A DNA stretch of 53,196 nucleotides from a virus: the IMG/VR virus record IMGVR_UViG_3300037586_004576, positions 1 through 53,196 of that record; one strand, written 5' to 3'. The notes beneath the pieces were generated by a model. It was not told the origin of the DNA and searched no databases. It saw only the letters and a program-made list of their open reading frames with translations. Shown here in pieces: positions 16,851-24,601 of the stretch. Position 1 is the stretch's first letter, and each line of letters begins with the position of its first letter. The position numbers and the translations under genes are program-made.

Positions 16851-17581
16851 TATTCAACTCTCAGAAAACATGGGGTCTCACATTTGAGCCTACCAAATAT
16901 GATTCCACCCACAAACCGGCATAAATCGTCATCAACGTCCCAGTCATACTCATTATTTTCATTTACACTAATATTCCATTCTTTCAGAACTTGCCGCAGT
17001 TCAACTCCGGACGGATATTGCTGACGATACCCAAACACAAGACGATGGAACGTCTCTATATCCGGATTTGTGTCCGAAAGGCGGTCTGTAATTTCAACAC
17101 GTGTTGGTGGCCGACCATTACTCTCACCAGATACTCGACATTGATTAGCAATCCAGATTGTGCGACAGGTTTCGGCCAATACCTTTACCGCATCTGAATC
17201 ATACCGCACTAATGGAACATCATCTTGGATATCCATCAAGTGGATTACCGTACGATATAACACATAATATGTCTCTGGAGCCGCAGCAGCCCGGAAATCC
17301 TCAATTTCATATCTGGCTTTGAACCAGTCTAGAGTAACGAGCATTTCGTCGTAATCATCACATGTTATTTCCTTGGTGAGAACCATAGCAGATGATGGGT
17401 TGGTGTAATGAGCGACCGCTTTGATAGACAGTGCAAATGGGTCATCACCCTCATTAGTGAGGATAACAAAATCCCCTGCCACCGGTCTCATTGAAAAAGC
17501 AATATTAGGAATAGTTAAGCTACAGGTTGAACCAGAATGAATACCAACTTGTAGTTCAACCCGAACAGGTAAAAGAATCAT
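16850..17581 (-). CDS. Hypothetical protein, 243 aa
   Basis: 243 residues. The first 60 residues look like a small beta domain ('LLPVRVELQVGIHSGSTCSLTI', 'GDFVILTNEGDDPFALSIKAVAHY'), the rest is mainly helical with 'DEMLVTLDWFKARYEI' and 'ETFHRLVFGYRQQYPSG', ending 'FGRLKCETPCFLRVE'. Its stop overlaps the start of the dihydroorotase-like gene by one base, so the two are probably translated together. I do not recognise the family. Confidence 0.6.
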   Translation of the reverse strand: MILLPVRVELQVGIHSGSTCSLTIPNIAFSMRPVAGDFVILTNEGDDPFALSIKAVAHYTNPSSAMVLTKEITCDDYDEMLVTLDWFKARYEIEDFRAAAAPETYYVLYRTVIHLMDIQDDVPLVRYDSDAVKVLAETCRTIWIANQCRVSGESNGRPPTRVEITDRLSDTNPDIETFHRLVFGYRQQYPSGVELRQVLKEWNISVNENNEYDWDVDDDLCRFVGGIIFGRLKCETPCFLRVE

Positions 17582-17638
17582 CGTTATTTAGCCAAAACAG
17601 ATAGAAAGCCCGACGATAAATACTTAACACCGAGCAAA

Positions 17639-18136
17639 CTAAGACAATGATGGCCAACGAAGATATGGAATATCATTTAACTGCCTAACTAGAGCATCCC
17701 ACGATAAACGCTGTGCTGGAAGATGCTCACCGATAGCATGATACTCAAGTTCAGGCCAAGGAACCGGGTCCCCCGCCTTAGCGATAAATTCCCAATTAGG
17801 ATTGCTAGCTTTACCATATTCAGTGTCCATATAGACACTGCCACCATTAAGACCAGACGATAGATTAGCTATTGGGATCCAATAAGAATTACCCTGATAA
17901 ACAAACCAATGGCCCTCACGCTCACCAACATATCTGTATTCGAATTCATCCCAAATTGGACCTCTAAATTCGTCTGCATCCTCAAGTCCGTCGTAATCAC
18001 TCTCATTGAGCGATTTAGGAGGACCGAACCGTTCACAGGTTTCGCAATTCTCTACATCAGGGTAAGGCTCACTCTTCGGGAATTTCTTGCCGCAACTTGG
18101 GCAACATTTCTTTTCGGAGATAGTTCTAAGACGCAT
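17639..18136 (-). CDS. Tagged zinc-ribbon protein with one SDYDG element, 165 aa
   Basis: Begins M-R-L-R-T-I-S-E, a leader ending I-S-E, then a zinc ribbon 'CCPSCGKKFP' and 'CETCERFGPP' (residues 11-40). Next comes SLNESDYDGLEDADEF (residues 42-57; element at 17966-18001) and a C-terminal domain with 'YRYVGEREGHWFVYQGNSYWIPI' features. Possible cleavage sites are after I-S-E8 and L-N-E45, which would free the zinc ribbon. GTGAGG precedes the ATG. It lies 10 bp downstream of the 444-aa tagged gene. Packaged-protein status is inferred from the leader. Confidence 0.72.
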   Translation of the reverse strand: MRLRTISEKKCCPSCGKKFPKSEPYPDVENCETCERFGPPKSLNESDYDGLEDADEFRGPIWDEFEYRYVGEREGHWFVYQGNSYWIPIANLSSGLNGGSVYMDTEYGKASNPNWEFIAKAGDPVPWPELEYHAIGEHLPAQRLSWDALVRQLNDIPYLRWPSLS

Positions 18137-18146
18137 GACACCTCAC

Positions 18147-19481
18147 CTAATAAGATGCCTCGCCCACGTCCCAGCTCTCTTCATCCCCATCATCATACTC
18201 ATCATCGATCTCCTCATAATCACCACGATCGAATTGAGCTGGGGTTTCTGCCTCTAGATGAGCCATCAACTCTATGAGGGTTTCGCGAGGACCGGCCGGA
18301 TCTTGTCCGGACTTTATGGATTCGAGAGTATCGGCCAGCAACTTGTGTATTAGTTGTGGCTCTTGTACTGCTAAAGTAGAAACAACACCCGCCAAAGAGT
18401 GCCCTTTTGGGACGATTTGTAGGAATGCACGCCACAATTGCGGACCAACCTGGATTAGCCATGGTTCATCCTCAAGACGATCAGCTTCTTGGTAGATCCC
18501 AGCAAGTTGATTCTTGTCCAGACCCTCGAGACCATGATAAGACAATAATTCCATAGTCCCCTTCACCAGCTCTTGAACAAGAACCGGGAAATTGATAGCA
18601 CGAGCGATGACCTTAGCTTCCGATATCTCTTGCTCAGCCTCTAGCTCAAAGTCACCTTCTTGTGTCTCCTCTGCCTCGTACTGGCTTTCGGCGTCTGGGC
18701 TATCTTCGGCCTCATTATCCCCGTACTGGACGCGGGAAGTACCAACCGTGGCGTTGTCGAGCATCTCTCGGGCCATGTTTGCAAAATCGAGTAGCCAGTA
18801 ATAGTGAATAGAACCACTGGCAAACTGCCCGTAAGCCTGCAACAATTGTGGGTTGATCTTCGCTAATTGTTCTTTGGCAGCATGGTGAATAGATGCCATG
18901 TTATGAACCGCCGCCCCCTGAGTCAGGGTATTCATGGTGATTCGCTTATTCACCTGTTCCCGATCAATACCAACATTCTCGAGATCAATACCAACATTCT
19001 CGATATCTGTTGGTTCTGGGATCGCATCGTCTCCTTGACCAACAGCCTGAGGTGGCTCCAGCTTTCCGTCGAGCATCTCAAGCGGGATGCCCCAGGTCTC
19101 ATGGACTAATTGCATCGCAAGTTGTTCTAAATGCTGCTTATACGGTGCTTCAAGACGTGCAACTTGTTGAAACGCCCGCCCTACCAACTGAGGAGCCATT
19201 TGAGCGACTCGCTCCGGTTCCATTTGTTGGAGTTGCGGGAAAGCCTTCATAAGTTGTTCTACACTATGACCAAATGCACCTTCCGCAGTTTCAGCCCCAT
19301 ACATTGCCATAAGTGGATGAGCAGCAAACGGATGCCGAGATTGCCTAATCCCACCCCAGAATTGTTGGGTAGATGGGTGGCTCCCGCGTTCAAACCCCTC
19401 GATGATCATGGGGAGATCACCAAAGAACGTATTGGGGTCTTCAGTAATTAAAGATGCAATATAATCGACACGTTTATTCAT
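18147..19481 (-). CDS. Large acidic tagged protein with LITE leader, 444 aa
   Basis: 444 residues. Residues 7-17 read YIASLITEDPN, a leader ending L-I-T-E-D like those of 7923-8330 and 24723-26261. The body is helical and acidic, with 'IENVGID-LENVGID' repeats (DNA repeat at 18962-19003), a Glu-rich stretch containing 'EQEISEAKV' (another I-S-E, about residue 291) and an Asp/Glu-rich C-terminus. Two helical halves would be separated by cleavage at I-S-E. No Shine-Dalgarno is present; TCAAATATA lies 4 nt before the ATG (19479-19481). I infer an abundant internal capsid protein; no enzymatic motif is visible. Confidence 0.68.
   Translation of the reverse strand: MNKRVDYIASLITEDPNTFFGDLPMIIEGFERGSHPSTQQFWGGIRQSRHPFAAHPLMAMYGAETAEGAFGHSVEQLMKAFPQLQQMEPERVAQMAPQLVGRAFQQVARLEAPYKQHLEQLAMQLVHETWGIPLEMLDGKLEPPQAVGQGDDAIPEPTDIENVGIDLENVGIDREQVNKRITMNTLTQGAAVHNMASIHHAAKEQLAKINPQLLQAYGQFASGSIHYYWLLDFANMAREMLDNATVGTSRVQYGDNEAEDSPDAESQYEAEETQEGDFELEAEQEISEAKVIARAINFPVLVQELVKGTMELLSYHGLEGLDKNQLAGIYQEADRLEDEPWLIQVGPQLWRAFLQIVPKGHSLAGVVSTLAVQEPQLIHKLLADTLESIKSGQDPAGPRETLIELMAHLEAETPAQFDRGDYEEIDDEYDDGDEESWDVGEASY
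18962..19003 (-). repeat. 21-bp tandem duplication (ENVGID)
   Basis: The unit GATCAATACCAACATTCTCGA is repeated back-to-back (18962-18982, 18983-19003). In the minus-strand gene it encodes two 7-residue copies, IENVGID and LENVGID. Confidence 0.9.
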
Positions 19482-19484
19482 ATA

Positions 19485-19494
19485 CTATATTTGA
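19485..19494 (-). promoter_or_regulatory. TCAAATATA element, 4 nt before ATG (leaderless type)
   Basis: Minus strand A-TCAAATATA-GTAT-ATG for the 444-aa tagged gene; no Shine-Dalgarno. Confidence 0.4.
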
Positions 19495-19577
19495 TATAGA
19501 AGTAAATGTTACATAATCATCTCCCCCTGGATGTTCCCAACAAGTTCACTTACGCCCAGGTTCCAATTATCCGTACA

Positions 19578-19656
19578 CGGTGATCCTTGTCCTTGACGGT
19601 ATCACCGCTGCTGGTCCAAATGCGTTAAATTCTTTCGATTTAACGCTCCCAGCGGT
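19578..19656. other. Densely structured non-coding stretch (nested hairpins)
   Basis: The 397 bases between 19482 and 19878 hold no convincing gene. Here CGGTGAT (19578-19584) pairs with ATCACCG (19601-19607); ACCGCTG (19604-19610) pairs with CAGCGGT (19650-19656), enclosing a perfect 9-bp hairpin GCGTTAAAT / ATTTAACGC (19622-19630, 19638-19646) with a 7-nt loop. A GCTC/GAGC hairpin follows at 19677-19689. The first two helices are mutually exclusive, as in a switch. Next to a tRNA-like element, this may be a structured RNA; strand uncertain, minus more likely. Confidence 0.45.
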
Positions 19657-19716
19657 TGTCGACCTCACACTTCTCGGCTCAAATTGAGCACTATAGTAGA
19701 TTATAAAATACGGCGG

Positions 19717-19826
19717 CCGATGGCTAGGATTTGCACCCGCGACATCCGTCCCGACAGGACGTTACTCTGGACTACCTCCGCAGGGTAATACCCCACGGCT
19801 GGCTCCAAGTGGCTGAGTTACACCGG
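19717..19826 (-). tRNA. tRNA-like element, atypical (110 nt)
   Basis: On the minus strand CCGGTG and CATCGG can pair as a 6-bp acceptor-like stem (one G-U). After the 5' arm comes TAACTCAGCCACTTGGAGC, D-arm-like with CTC/GAG. The 3' part has GGGTGCAAATCC, a T-loop-like TGCAAAT where the usual T-T-C is T-G-C, but its stem pairs poorly. A CCTGTCGG loop that would read GTC (Asp) lies between. At 110 nt it is too long for a standard tRNA. It could be a degenerate tRNA, a tRNA with an insertion or another RNA. Confidence 0.3.
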
Positions 19827-19878
19827 GTAGCACCGCATTGAAGCAGGGCCACATAGCTTCCGCCGTAGTATCTTTCCG

Positions 19879-20220
19879 TTAGGCGTTCGGCTTGATCTTG
19901 ACCGATGCCTTCGCCGGAGAAATTTGTTTCTTCTCTTCTTTGGCGACACCCTTCTCGATCAGCATGGCCTTGAGACCAGTAACCTGACCAACCCGCTCTT
20001 CGTCGATGACGAATGTGATCTTCTCGCTGCCTTCTCGGGGTTCTGTGACGTCGACGCGACCCTTGCCGGGCACCTCGATGTTCAATTTGCTGCCATTGGC
20101 GAAAGTTCGTAGTTCTTCCTTCTTCGCGTCGAGCCGCTCCTGCAATTCGGCCATCTCGATATGCAGATCGAGAGCTGAATCCGCCAATTCTTGTCCGACG
20201 TTTTCAATTGTTGTCGTCAT
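19879..20220 (-). CDS. Hypothetical coiled-coil protein, 113 aa
   Basis: 113 residues from ATG 20218-20220, which has GGAGAA upstream. The N-terminal half is a coiled coil ('ELADSALDLHIEMAELQERLDAK', split by charged residues), the C-terminal half is small and basic: 'LNIEVPGKGRVDVTEP', 'KITFVIDEERVG', ending with Lys/Ala repeats. No Cys and no signal peptide. It may bind DNA through the basic tail, but I see no named family. The plus-strand gene at 20242 diverges 21 bp away. Confidence 0.6.
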   Translation of the reverse strand: MTTTIENVGQELADSALDLHIEMAELQERLDAKKEELRTFANGSKLNIEVPGKGRVDVTEPREGSEKITFVIDEERVGQVTGLKAMLIEKGVAKEEKKQISPAKASVKIKPNA

Positions 20221-20241
20221 CGTGTTCTCCGTAGATATCGC

Positions 20242-20550
20242 ATGGCCTTGAAATTGATCAGACGTGTTACCACGCCATTCCTGCAATCGATTCCACCAGA
20301 GATCAATCACTTTGATGCTTATATGTACGCAGTAGTACAACGTAAGCCGGGTAAGGATTTCCCAGATGAGGAATGGGGGACAGACGCCAGGATAGACCCC
20401 TGCGAACTAGATTGGGAACACATGTCGATCAGAATGACACTCCCGGAGAAGATAAACTACGGGATAGAGAGCTTCGATGATTTAGACCCCGAGTTCTTCG
20501 AGGCAATCGAAGCTGCGTTCATATCACTTATGCACGGATGTCTCACCTAA
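20242..20550 (+). CDS. Hypothetical acidic protein, about 102 aa
   Basis: About 102 residues from ATG 20242-20244; an internal ATG at 20321 ('MYAVVQRKPG') is an alternative. The sequence 'PGKDFPDEEWGTDARIDPCELDWEHM' and 'IESFDDLDPEFFEAIEAAFISLMHG' has a strongly coding-like composition with alternating acidic and hydrophobic residues. Neither start has a strong Shine-Dalgarno. It diverges from the 113-aa gene and converges with the tagged gene at 20605-21528. Unknown family. Confidence 0.5.
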   Translation: MALKLIRRVTTPFLQSIPPEINHFDAYMYAVVQRKPGKDFPDEEWGTDARIDPCELDWEHMSIRMTLPEKINYGIESFDDLDPEFFEAIEAAFISLMHGCLT

Positions 20551-20604
20551 TATGGCTAGCCCACGCCGCCTTCTCTATAGTGGCGATCGTAATCTTGATT
20601 CTCA

Positions 20605-21528
20605 TCAAGAAATTGTGTGCCGCTGTATTACCTTACGTGCGGTGGATACGGCGTCAATAAGAGCCCGCCAATTATCCGGAATCCGTGACTCTAAACGCGG
20701 ATCATTCCCCCAGTTAAGCTGATCGAAGCTCTCTGCTGGGGTAAACGCCGAAACTATTCGGTCGTTACGATGCTCATTACGGCCAGTTTGGCGACCGAGA
20801 CCAGTTTGCATCAAAATGTTTCTGAGCGTCACCTTCCAACTTGGTGAATCATACTCAGTTGGCTCTTCCGTCTTCGCCAGAAAATCCAGGACTTTAGGGA
20901 GCCATTGTTGGGCTGTCATTCCGGCTTCGACGCCGATGTGCGGGATGGTGGTATGTGCTCTCTTCCTAAGGAGATACAACCCAAGCCCACCTGTTTCTCT
21001 GTCAGTACGACTCCTGGTTTGAGGAGCGGCAATTGTGTACCAGCCATCTGGCCCACCAACATCAAAAACAAAGTAGGTGGTATCTGGGAAATACTCATTG
21101 ATGCCCCGACCCCAAAGAGCACTAGGTCTGAAATAATCCAATTCCTCATATGCCCTTTCCAGGGTATCATGCCACACAGTCTCCCAGTCATGTTCATTTT
21201 CTGAACGTGTTGTCGTTGGTTTTGGAGGTTTTGGTCGACGGATTGTTGGTTCTCTCTCAGGCACCGGTTCAGGCTTGATTGTTCCATACCAAGGATCTTC
21301 ATCCTTATCAACCAGGTATTGATCAATTTCACGTTCTACTTTGTCCAACGGTAACCCCGTCTTCGCAGCCATCAGCCCAGACACCTGGCCAAACAACTCA
21401 TGTAATGCCTTCCTAGAATATTGGTTCTTCTGAGTAAGAACCGTCCCAATGCTTTTAGCAATAGCTTCTGGAACATCCTCAGCAAGCAATTGCTGAACCA
21501 AATCAAAAGAAATTGTTTGTAATTTCAT
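20605..21528 (-). CDS. Tagged protein with MKLQTIS / LLAE leader, 307 aa
   Basis: Starts M-K-L-Q-T-I-S-F-D-L-V-Q-Q-L-L-A-E-D, combining the MKL-x-x-I-S start with an L-A-E-D end, so the leader may be cleaved after residue 17. A helical region (20-65) precedes a Pro/Arg/Thr-rich linker (about 78-110) and a C-terminal folded domain with 'TTYFVFDVGGPDGWYTIAA', 'GGLGLYLLRKRAHTTIPHIGV' and 'MTAQQWLPKVLDFLAK'. No Shine-Dalgarno; a TAAAAATA element lies 4 nt before the ATG. I do not recognise the C-terminal domain. By leader and promoter it belongs with the inferred packaged set. Confidence 0.65.
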   Translation of the reverse strand: MKLQTISFDLVQQLLAEDVPEAIAKSIGTVLTQKNQYSRKALHELFGQVSGLMAAKTGLPLDKVEREIDQYLVDKDEDPWYGTIKPEPVPEREPTIRRPKPPKPTTTRSENEHDWETVWHDTLERAYEELDYFRPSALWGRGINEYFPDTTYFVFDVGGPDGWYTIAAPQTRSRTDRETGGLGLYLLRKRAHTTIPHIGVEAGMTAQQWLPKVLDFLAKTEEPTEYDSPSWKVTLRNILMQTGLGRQTGRNEHRNDRIVSAFTPAESFDQLNWGNDPRLESRIPDNWRALIDAVSTARKVIQRHTIS

Positions 21529-21532
21529 ACCG

Positions 21533-21541
21533 TATTTTTAC
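21533..21541 (-). promoter_or_regulatory. GTAAAAATA element, 4 nt before ATG (leaderless type)
   Basis: Minus strand A-GTAAAAATA-CGGT-ATG before the MKLQTIS tagged gene. It is the weakest match of the five leaderless sites (GT in place of TC). Confidence 0.33.
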
Positions 21542-21614
21542 TTGTATGACTACTCACGAAGATACATTTCCTCGAGACAGACGTCATACTTGTCTCGTTT
21601 GTTATGAACAACTT

Positions 21615-21968
21615 TCATATGTGGCGTCTGTGTTCCCTTCTGTGTGTCTCTACTTCTCTGCTTATTTCTAGAACTCGGACGGAAGTGTCTCTCTTCACGG
21701 GGAAGTTGAAGATTTGGACTTTCCAACCAGCTTCTTCGATTTTCTTCATGTCTTCAGCAGAAGCTTCTAAAGTTCCTATGATGTAGTCCCGATGTGTGTT
21801 CCTTTTAGCGAATTTTTGGGCTATTATTTTGGTGGAGAACATGGGAACCGTGACCCCATCGATTTCCAGCACCAAAATTGGGGCGATACGGTGCTCTCGG
21901 AGTTCACGCATCATCTCCTGGCCGGTCATCTGGCCATCGCTAGAGATCGCAAAAAAGTGACCAATCAT
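21615..21968 (-). CDS. Hypothetical protein, 117 aa
   Basis: 117 residues from ATG at 21968 ('MIGHFFAISSDGQMTG'). A GTG at 21995 gives a 9-residue extension without a Shine-Dalgarno. The sequence alternates short strands and helices: 'IAPILVLEIDGVTVPMFSTK', 'RDYIIGTLEASAEDMKKIEEAGWKVQIFNF', then a basic Arg/His-rich tail (ETHRREHRRHI). No Cys. It is the last gene before the non-coding tRNA-like stretch; function unknown. Confidence 0.55.
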   Translation of the reverse strand: MIGHFFAISSDGQMTGQEMMRELREHRIAPILVLEIDGVTVPMFSTKIIAQKFAKRNTHRDYIIGTLEASAEDMKKIEEAGWKVQIFNFPVKRDTSVRVLEISREVETHRREHRRHI

Positions 21969-22057
21969 ATTAGTTCCAAAGGATGCCCGGTCCACCGCCT
22001 GACGTTACTGGCCAACTTGTTGACAGATGGTACCACCAGCACGCTGCGAATGACTTA

Positions 22058-22162
22058 GCGGTAGGTTCGCGGATTCGCATCGATCGATCGAACATACCGG
22101 ACACTAGAACTACAATACAGCCGTGGGCTTCAACCAAGTGTCTTCCGACTAAACTACACCGC
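22058..22162 (-). tRNA. tRNA-like element with Phe-like anticodon arm (105 nt, atypical)
   Basis: Minus strand begins GCGGT (22162-22158) and ends ACCGC (22062-22058), a 5-bp acceptor-like stem extended by a G-U pair. The 5' half is very tRNA-like: TAGTTTAGTCGGAAGAC (D arm GTTT/AGAC), then CTTGG-TTGAAGC-CCACG, a 7-nt anticodon loop with T33 and GAA (Phe), 4 of 5 stem pairs. The 3' half is abnormal: about 30 extra bases with CGATCGATCGAT and a T-loop-like TGCGAAT (T-G-C for T-T-C). It lies 8 bases from a second tRNA-like element. Confidence 0.4.
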
Positions 22163-22170
22163 ACATAAGC

Positions 22171-22250
22171 GAACCGTAGAGGATTTGAACCTCACACCGA
22201 CGTGGTTGGACCGAGTGCTGTTAACAGGGTACGCTCACAGCACACGGTTC
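22171..22250 (-). tRNA. tRNA-like element with perfect acceptor stem (80 nt)
   Basis: Minus strand GAACCGT (22250-22244) pairs perfectly with ACGGTTC (22177-22171), a 7-bp acceptor stem. The T arm is canonical: GAGG-TTCAAAT-CCTC. Between them, GTGCTGT and ACAGCAC form a 7-bp stem with a 15-nt loop instead of a normal D arm, and I find no 5-bp anticodon stem with a 7-nt loop. A CTGTTAA segment (Asn-like GTT) occurs but is not in a proper stem. It is a tRNA-like structure of uncertain identity; it may be a diverged tRNA or mimic. Confidence 0.45.
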
Positions 22251-22521
22251 ATTTATCATATCTAGCCTTGTACCGAAGGCCGAGATTATTGCTGAGTGAT
22301 AAGGAAATTTATAGCTAGTGTTGTCGGCCACAATTTTCTCAATCCTTGCTAATCCCTTCTAACTCCTGCCAATGTGGAGCAAAATTCCGGTCCGCCAAAT
22401 GTTCAAAGGTCGCTTGTAATATCTCTTTGAACAAGACTTAAATCTCCAGTATTGAGTTAATCACCTGCAAAGGTAAATAAGGCATATTAACGTTTCCACA
22501 ACACACACGGAGAATAGAATC
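22251..22521. promoter_or_regulatory. Divergent intergenic region with candidate promoter
   Basis: No gene is seen in these 271 bases, which separate minus-strand tRNA-like elements from the plus-strand secretion trio. TTGAGT (22452-22457), 16 nt, TAAATA (22474-22479) is a plausible sigma70-type promoter for 22522. GCAAAGGTA (22468-22476), a loose match to the recurring element, overlaps the -10. A direct-repeat-like 'TTGAACAAG' / 'TTCAAAGG' area lies at 22400-22440. Confidence 0.35.
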
Positions 22522-23199
22522 ATGAAACGAATAATTTTGCCACTTACATTGTTTGCAATGGCACTCGTATCACCTGTCGCTGCCACTGAATTTGGACCTG
22601 GAACACACATTGTTAATAAACTAATCCTCAGAGTGCCAACGATCGCCGAGCAACAAGCGGGTGCAAAAGTGACTATCACTGTCCCATTATCTGTTGTAAC
22701 CATTGGTCCACAAATCGAACCAATCAACCCACCAATCGACCCTCCTGTTGACCCACCAATCGACCCTCCTGTCGACGGTACTATTTCGGAAGCAGTCAAA
22801 CAAGCAACAGCTGCGATTCCTGTTTACACTGACAAAGAAAAACATCAACGAACTATTGCCTTTACCCTAACATTTTTATCACAGGCAATTCCGTCCGATT
22901 CTAACCCATCAACCGAAGTGAGAAATGAGTTACATAAAGCATGTGATCTCGCACTTGGTAATGCTGCTTCCCAATGGTCGCCTTGGTGGGAAGTTGTCGA
23001 TTCCAAGACCGCTACAATGACAAATGCTCAATATAAAGCAGCGGTTCCGTTGATCGCAACGGCAGTCACCAACACAGCTCCGAATGCTGCCGGGAGTGAG
23101 TCTTTTGGCGTGCCAAATTTTGGGTTACCAGATGGGTTTCTTGCGGAGCTATTCAAGATTTTACTCCCTATCCTGTTGGAATTGTTATCTGGACTATAG
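22522..23199 (+). CDS. Exported protein with PPIDPPVD repeats, 225 aa
   Basis: 225 residues with a signal peptide (M-K-R-I-I then LPLTLFAMALVSPVAA, cleavage near residue 21). A beta-like segment is followed by a Pro/Asp repeat, NPPIDPPVDPPIDPP (about 73-88), a helical domain ('RTIAFTLTFLSQAIP'), and a hydrophobic amphipathic C-terminus 'FLAELFKILLPILLELLSGL'. The C-terminal helix could insert in or lie on a membrane. GGAGAA precedes the ATG. It heads a plus-strand trio with a second exported protein and a papain-like protease, suggesting an envelope-directed function. Family unknown. Confidence 0.65.
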   Translation: MKRIILPLTLFAMALVSPVAATEFGPGTHIVNKLILRVPTIAEQQAGAKVTITVPLSVVTIGPQIEPINPPIDPPVDPPIDPPVDGTISEAVKQATAAIPVYTDKEKHQRTIAFTLTFLSQAIPSDSNPSTEVRNELHKACDLALGNAASQWSPWWEVVDSKTATMTNAQYKAAVPLIATAVTNTAPNAAGSESFGVPNFGLPDGFLAELFKILLPILLELLSGL

Positions 23200-23214
23200 A
23201 AAGGCTGATGAACC

Positions 23215-23718
23215 ATGCAACCACGATCAATTATTCTATGCTTGCTTTTGATGGTTTTTGGCATATCATCTGCCCAAGCACAACGAGCAACACTTGTAAA
23301 ATTACCAACTGGTCAACATATTGGCATCGCCTATACGTCGTCTGGCGAAATGATAGTGCTAACCAATATCCAGATCCTCGAGTTGCCAAGCCCTACACCA
23401 CCCCCGGCAAAGATCAAAAGAGCGATAGTGGTGATCGAGTCGGGGGCATCAACACAAGAGACCGCGATCCTAATCGCGGGAATCAGGAACAACCAGACAC
23501 TATCGCGGAAAGTAGTGATTCTAGACCCGGACACCAAGAACGAACAGAGGAAGTCAGACCCACAAATTCAAGCCGCGATCAAACTGATGGGAGAAGACGT
23601 CTCTTTCCCCGCCTTAATCGGTTTAGACGGCGACGGTAAACCTGTCTTAGTAGTACCAATCAAAAAGAATGCTAAAGTTAGTGATATCGAATTACAACTA
23701 AAAAAGTGGGGACTCTGA
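23215..23718 (+). CDS. Exported thioredoxin-fold-like protein without CxxC, 167 aa
   Basis: 167 residues with a signal peptide (M-Q-P-R-S then IILCLLLMVFGISSAQAQ, A-x-A site near residue 22). The mature part looks like a thioredoxin-type alpha/beta fold: 'KRAIVVIESGASTQETAILIAGI', 'KVVILDPDTKN', 'VSFPALIGLDGDGKPVLVV', where 'S-F-P-A-L' resembles the cis-Pro loop. The usual C-x-x-C is replaced by S-G-A-S, so it should not be redox active. It lies 15 bp after the first exported gene and 1 bp before the protease gene, clearly one operon. Confidence 0.6.
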   Translation: MQPRSIILCLLLMVFGISSAQAQRATLVKLPTGQHIGIAYTSSGEMIVLTNIQILELPSPTPPPAKIKRAIVVIESGASTQETAILIAGIRNNQTLSRKVVILDPDTKNEQRKSDPQIQAAIKLMGEDVSFPALIGLDGDGKPVLVVPIKKNAKVSDIELQLKKWGL

Positions 23719-23719
23719 T

Positions 23720-24601
23720 ATGCCATACGTTTCTCCATCAATTCAAACCATCACCGATGACATTCTTGACGTTGACCTTGCGGTCGAATCTCGCAAGGTA
23801 AACCGTCTCATGGGATACATAGCAGACGACCCATTAGACATAAATATGGGGCTCACTGATTACGGTGCCGATAATAAGATCTATCCACGATCAGAATGGC
23901 CTGATCGCATTGAAGCGATGGATAATGCCAAAGCATGGAAGCAATACCGCATCACTTATCGACATGATCAAAATGGCGAACCATCTTGTGTCTACAATAT
24001 GGCATCCTCAATCGTCGAGACTGCCTGGAATACACAATTTGGTGATCACAATGCTATTAACTTGTCGCCGATTTCAGGTTACCGGTGGAACGGATCCCCA
24101 CGCAGTGGTTCCAATATTTATGGTTCAGCCAAGTGGTGCGAAGAAACAGGCTTGCTTCCACTTCGTGATGACCGCAACCTCGAACTTGTTAAGCGTGGTC
24201 TGTTCGATCATACCCATCCACATAATGGGTATCATGGCAAATTCATGGATGATTGGAAAGAGACCGCGAAATGCTTTCGACTCCAGGAATGGTATCGAAT
24301 TGAATCTGTCGAAGCTTGGGTTTCAGCTGCAATCAACGGATTCGGCCTCGGTGGCGGTCGTGATGGTCATGCGATTTTTCATTGCCTTATCGGCATTGAT
24401 GGCAGAAACATCTACAGTGGCTATTCAAATTCTTGGGGTCCGTGGGGTGCTACCCTGGAGATTAGCGGCGGAGAAAAATTGAAATCGTTCGGATTTGATA
24501 GTGAACGTAAGATTCAAGCAATGGTAAACCATGGTGCTTATGCAGGACGTACAGTGCTTCGCCCATCTTGGATGCGTGAGAACATTCATACGGCCGTGTG
24601 A
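23720..24601 (+). CDS. Papain-like (C1 family) cysteine peptidase
   Basis: 293 residues. It carries the three papain landmarks in order: 'QNGEPSCVYNMASS' with the likely catalytic Cys (residue about 93, in place of Q-x-x-x-C-G-S-C-W), 'GRDGHAIFHCLIGID' with the catalytic His, and 'GYSNSWGPWGATLEI' with Asn in the conserved N-S-W-G-x-x-G. No signal peptide is present, unlike the two preceding genes, so it may act in the cytoplasm, be packaged, or cleave the exported partners during export. GGGGA precedes the ATG. Bacterial C1 peptidases are usually effectors or processing enzymes. Confidence 0.85.
   Translation: MPYVSPSIQTITDDILDVDLAVESRKVNRLMGYIADDPLDINMGLTDYGADNKIYPRSEWPDRIEAMDNAKAWKQYRITYRHDQNGEPSCVYNMASSIVETAWNTQFGDHNAINLSPISGYRWNGSPRSGSNIYGSAKWCEETGLLPLRDDRNLELVKRGLFDHTHPHNGYHGKFMDDWKETAKCFRLQEWYRIESVEAWVSAAINGFGLGGGRDGHAIFHCLIGIDGRNIYSGYSNSWGPWGATLEISGGEKLKSFGFDSERKIQAMVNHGAYAGRTVLRPSWMRENIHTAV

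Noticed and set aside
22058-22250. tRNA-like region as a phage attachment site
   Set aside because: No integrase or excisionase gene and no direct repeat of the tRNA 3' end are seen in the window.
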